A stretch of DNA of 25,021 bases from a virus. Below are positions 21,815 to 25,021 of the stretch, in pieces. Location of the stretch: IMG/VR virus record IMGVR_UViG_3300025849_000204, positions 1 through 25,021 of that record; one strand, written 5' to 3'. Made by a program: the position numbers and the translations under genes. The notes beneath the pieces are model-generated. The model was not told where the DNA came from, did not search any database, and saw nothing but the letters and a program-made list of their open reading frames with translations. The stretch's first letter is position 1; each line of letters starts with the position of its first letter.

Positions 21815-23480
21815 AGGTAGTTCGCAGCAGGCACCAAGTGACTCAACCGTCCGCCAGACTAATCTACCTGAGTACGCTGATCCGTACTTCCGCAGGTTGC
21901 TTCAGGGTGCTGAAGACACTCTCATGCCATTTCAGGATGACCTAAGCAGTCCTATCTATGATGACGCTGGGAACATTACAGGTTTCGGTCAAAAGTCTAC
22001 GTATACTCCCTATCAAGGTGAGCGCATTGCACCTTCAGCAAACTATGGAGACATCCAAGCGTCTCGTGCCATGGTTCGCGGTATCGGTCAGTCTGGTATC
22101 GCAGGTATGCCTGAAGCGATGAATGCACAGCGTATGGGTATGGGCGCACAGCGTCAGGGTATGGGCGCACAGGGTGAGGCTATGGGCATTGCTCGTCGAG
22201 GTGTTGGTTATACTGAGGAAGGTATCGACAACCTGAGAGGTATCGGGCAGTACGATACAGGTAATTTTAGTGCTGTGTCACCTACATCTATGATGAATGA
22301 GTTTCAGATGGCTAACTTCTCTCCTTCTGGAGAGTTTAAGCAGTACGATTTCAGAGACCCTATGGAGTTTAGTAAGTTTGGGGTTAGAGACGATTTCACA
22401 TACAGCGGGTTTGATTTTGACCCAACTCGACAGTTTGATTCTGCCGAGGCAGATAGGTATATGTCTCCGTACATGCAGAATGTTGTAGACGTTCAGAAGC
22501 AGCAAGCGCAGTTAGACTTTGATCGCAGTCAGGCAGGTCGTGACGCATCGGCAGTACAGGCTGGTGCATTTGGCGGTTCTCGTCAGGCAGTTGGGGACTA
22601 TTTAGCACAAGAAGGTTTGAGCCGTCAGATGGGCGACATCCAAGCCATGGGTCAACAGCAGGCATTTGAGCAAGCACAACAACAGTTTGAGCGTGATCGG
22701 TCTGCACAAGAACGTCAGCTTGGTATGGAAGTTGGTGAGCTTGGTCGCGTTCAGGGTGGTCTAGCATCAGAACAAGGTCGCGTTGATGCACTTAGGATGC
22801 AAGAGCAATCGCAACGTGAGTTCCGTCAGGCAGATGAATATGCACGGGCGGGTAACATGGAAGCCGCAGAGGCGGCTAGAGTACAGGCTGCTAACACGGC
22901 AGAAATCGCTCGAACGCAAGCTGGTATTGCTGGTGAAATGGGTCGGGTTCAAGCTGGGCGTGTAGGCGAGAACGCTCGTATGGACGCCATGCGCCAACAA
23001 GAAGCGGCTCGTGTACAGCAAGCTATAGAACAGTCTCGTCAGTTCGGTGCGGGTCAAGCCCTCGCAGCAGAGCAAGCTGCTATAGGCGCTGCAGGTCAGA
23101 TGGGTTCAATGGGCCAAGGCATTGGTGCTTTAGGTATGAATTATGGCTCACTAGGCCAAAACCTTGGAGGTCTTGGTCAAAGCCTTGCAGGTCTTGGTCA
23201 AAATCAACGTGCCGCTGACATTCAGGGCGCACAGCTACTTGAGACTATTGGTCGTGATATTCGTGCAGAGGATCAAGCTCGTCTCGATATGGCTTATGAA
23301 GACTTTGCCCGTCAGCGGGACTATCCAATGCAGCAATATGAGCGGATGGCAGGTATCTTGCGCGGTGTTCCAGTGACGCCAAATGTAGAAGAGCAGCGGA
23401 TGGTTAATTATAATCCTCTGCAACAGGCACTAGGTGCAGGTATTTCGGGGCTTGGTCTTTATAAAGGTCTGACATCATGA
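21804..23480 (+). CDS. Gln-rich internal virion protein
   Basis: This 558-residue protein has a polar N-terminus (SKGSSQQAPSDSTVRQTN), a segment NLPEYADPYFRRLLQGAED and GMGAQ repeats near 111-127. The long central helix-forming region (about 225-420) is rich in Gln and Ala, with DRYMSPYMQNVVDVQKQQAQ and SRQMGDIQAMGQQQ. A Gly-rich MGSMGQGIGAL stretch follows near 430-460. Conserved motif DRYMSPYMQ and coiled-coil character are typical of marine-phage ejection proteins. It ends in a 4-base ATGA overlap with the next gene. Confidence 0.65.
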   Translation: MGSKGSSQQAPSDSTVRQTNLPEYADPYFRRLLQGAEDTLMPFQDDLSSPIYDDAGNITGFGQKSTYTPYQGERIAPSANYGDIQASRAMVRGIGQSGIAGMPEAMNAQRMGMGAQRQGMGAQGEAMGIARRGVGYTEEGIDNLRGIGQYDTGNFSAVSPTSMMNEFQMANFSPSGEFKQYDFRDPMEFSKFGVRDDFTYSGFDFDPTRQFDSAEADRYMSPYMQNVVDVQKQQAQLDFDRSQAGRDASAVQAGAFGGSRQAVGDYLAQEGLSRQMGDIQAMGQQQAFEQAQQQFERDRSAQERQLGMEVGELGRVQGGLASEQGRVDALRMQEQSQREFRQADEYARAGNMEAAEAARVQAANTAEIARTQAGIAGEMGRVQAGRVGENARMDAMRQQEAARVQQAIEQSRQFGAGQALAAEQAAIGAAGQMGSMGQGIGALGMNYGSLGQNLGGLGQSLAGLGQNQRAADIQGAQLLETIGRDIRAEDQARLDMAYEDFARQRDYPMQQYERMAGILRGVPVTPNVEEQRMVNYNPLQQALGAGISGLGLYKGLTS

Positions 23481-25021
23481 ACATAATCGACATCCAAGAC
23501 AACTTAAAGAATCTGCCAGAACAAGCTCTGATGCAGGAGATGCAGCAACCTACTGGTAGCGCACCACAGTTCCTTGTCTTGGGTGAGTTGAAGCGCCGTA
23601 AGCAGATGCGTGATGATTACAATCGTCAGAAGAACGCAGATATGAAGACCGTTGCTGAAGAGGTAGTAACCGCAGCGGGAGCGCCACAAGAGGGCATCAT
23701 GCAGATGTCTCGTTCCTTGAACCCCAATACCAACATGGCACAGGACACAGGTCTGGCCCAAGCTGCACCTGTAACCCCAACACAAGCACCACAACCACAG
23801 GCACCTCAGATGATGTCTGATGGTGGGATTATGCGACTTCAAACAGGTGGGACTATCAGTGCCATTGCTAATCTTAAAGTCAATCATCCTGAAATTTACG
23901 AAGAGTATAAAGGCAACCCGGAATCTCTGGCACTGGCTGCAGAATACTTCCTCAACGTGCCAGAAACTCCTGCGCAGACGGTTATGGAGTCATCAGAAAA
24001 ACCTCGTGAATACGACCTGCTAAAGCGTATGTTTTCTGACCCCACTCGTGGGGACATTATAGATCAGCAGAAACGTGATGCAGCAGAGTTTGGTGCCGAC
24101 TACGCACTAGATCAAAGTGATCAGTCTCTATTTAACCAGCAACAAGCCGAGCTTGCTGGCAACGAAATGCTGTTCGCTGAAGGCGCACCTGTAGAATATC
24201 TGACGGGTAACGTGTCCGCAGGTATTGGTGGTAGCGCAGTGCCGTTTGCCGCCGCAGATACCCCTGCGAGTGCCGCGCTAACACAGCCTGTAAGTCCTGA
24301 GATTGCAGATTTTATACCACCTCAGTCACCCACTGCAGACATTGGGGTTAGAACGCTTTCGGGTGGCGCATCACCTTTGCAAGCCAACATGACCGATGTA
24401 CTACCTGACGTTAGTATAGCTAACGCTAGGGCTGATGCAGATAGAGACGACTTGCTGGGATACCTGCGTGGTGAGTATAAGGGTTCTGACTTGCCTGCCA
24501 TAATTGACGCTATTGACAGAAACAATATGGACGAAGGAGGTTTTCGAACCACCTCAGATAGAGTTATAAGAGATGACTTGGGCGGCGGACATAGCCCCGC
24601 GTATTTCCCAAACGATAGGGTAATTGCTCCGTTAAATCGTCGCGCTCAAGCATACATGCAGAGCGACATGTACACGCCACCAGAGCAGATTTATGATCTC
24701 AGCCCTAGAGGAAGTTTGAAGTACGAAGAAGCAGGGGACGAAGAGTTTGCCGCTGTTTCTGACAGACTTGCACGGGAAGACACCGCAGACGCAATAGCTA
24801 AAGAAGATGCTTTCTTCGCGGCTGAAGACGCTAGGTTGGACGCACAAAGAGCGGCTGATCGTGCAATTGGTCGCAGAATTAGTATGGATCAACCCTTAGA
24901 CCCTGACGCCCAATTCGCGGATTCGGCTGCACGGGCGTTTCAGCAGGGTCGAGATAAGTCTACGAGCTTCTTGAGTATGTTCGATGACCTTGTAGACGCG
25001 GGATCAGGTTACTTTGACGCC
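23477..25021 (+). CDS. Large internal virion protein, 3' partial
   Basis: The ATG overlaps the previous stop (ATGA), and the frame stays open to the last base, giving at least 515 residues. The N-terminus is helical (MNIIDIQDNLKNLPEQALMQEM, then LGELKRRKQMRDDYNRQKNAD). It is followed by a Pro/Gln linker and SDGGIMRLQTGG near 115-126, a motif shared by many marine-phage internal proteins. Acidic, low-complexity sequence follows, including a helical stretch of alternating Ala, Glu and Asp near 430-460. No lytic transglycosylase motif is seen in this part; one may lie beyond the window. Probably a long ejection protein. Confidence 0.65.
   Translation, partial: MNIIDIQDNLKNLPEQALMQEMQQPTGSAPQFLVLGELKRRKQMRDDYNRQKNADMKTVAEEVVTAAGAPQEGIMQMSRSLNPNTNMAQDTGLAQAAPVTPTQAPQPQAPQMMSDGGIMRLQTGGTISAIANLKVNHPEIYEEYKGNPESLALAAEYFLNVPETPAQTVMESSEKPREYDLLKRMFSDPTRGDIIDQQKRDAAEFGADYALDQSDQSLFNQQQAELAGNEMLFAEGAPVEYLTGNVSAGIGGSAVPFAAADTPASAALTQPVSPEIADFIPPQSPTADIGVRTLSGGASPLQANMTDVLPDVSIANARADADRDDLLGYLRGEYKGSDLPAIIDAIDRNNMDEGGFRTTSDRVIRDDLGGGHSPAYFPNDRVIAPLNRRAQAYMQSDMYTPPEQIYDLSPRGSLKYEEAGDEEFAAVSDRLAREDTADAIAKEDAFFAAEDARLDAQRAADRAIGRRISMDQPLDPDAQFADSAARAFQQGRDKSTSFLSMFDDLVDAGSGYFDA

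Overview
The window is the virion-structure and lysis part of a tailed-phage genome. All genes lie on the plus strand, packed end to end with many 1 to 4 base start/stop overlaps. The gene set is a capsid protein, neck adaptor, P22 gp10-like tail hub, tail fibres, holin, M15 endopeptidase and a block of probable ejection proteins. There is no tape-measure, sheath or baseplate gene, which points to a short-tailed (podovirus-type) phage. Many of the small proteins (Lys-rich DUF5872/DUF6321-like proteins, EF-hand membrane protein, glycine-rich internal proteins) resemble families I know from uncultured marine phages. The GTA-type three-helix holin hints weakly at an alphaproteobacterial host. Family names come from recognition by eye, not from a search.

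Layout. 1-1308: a partial virion gene and the major capsid protein. 1309-1479: the only sizeable gap in the head module, holding a palindrome, a UUCG-loop terminator, a weak promoter candidate and a leader that can fold into an H-type pseudoknot running into the next ribosome binding site. 1480-3487: small virion-associated genes, including two tandem paralogues, an AT-hook protein and four very basic proteins. 3491-5887: neck or connector genes, including an SU10-type adaptor. 5889-8611: beta-rich appendage proteins. 8611-14347: three paralogous fibre genes in which I count 28 blade-like repeats, arranged as four predicted seven-bladed beta-propellers. 14376-17848: tail hub/nozzle and accessory genes. 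17885-19775: membrane proteins, EF-hand protein, holin and endopeptidase, with a sigma70-like promoter candidate just upstream of the last three. 19817-25021: probable internal (ejected) virion proteins with a GNAT-like gene between them; the last gene runs off the window.

How it fits together. Capsid, neck and hub build the particle, the fibres and propellers probably bind the host surface, the membrane proteins and peptidase release progeny, and the last block probably supplies proteins ejected with the DNA. Terminase and portal are expected to the left of the window. Four copies of a 14-16 bp palindrome (consensus AAGTTCAATTGAACTT) mark gene boundaries after the capsid gene and before the adaptor, the hub and the ejection block. 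This looks like a phage-specific regulatory site. The palindromes, the pseudoknot leader and the four-propeller array are the most unusual signals here. No tRNA, CRISPR array, integrase, insertion sequence or reverse transcriptase was seen.
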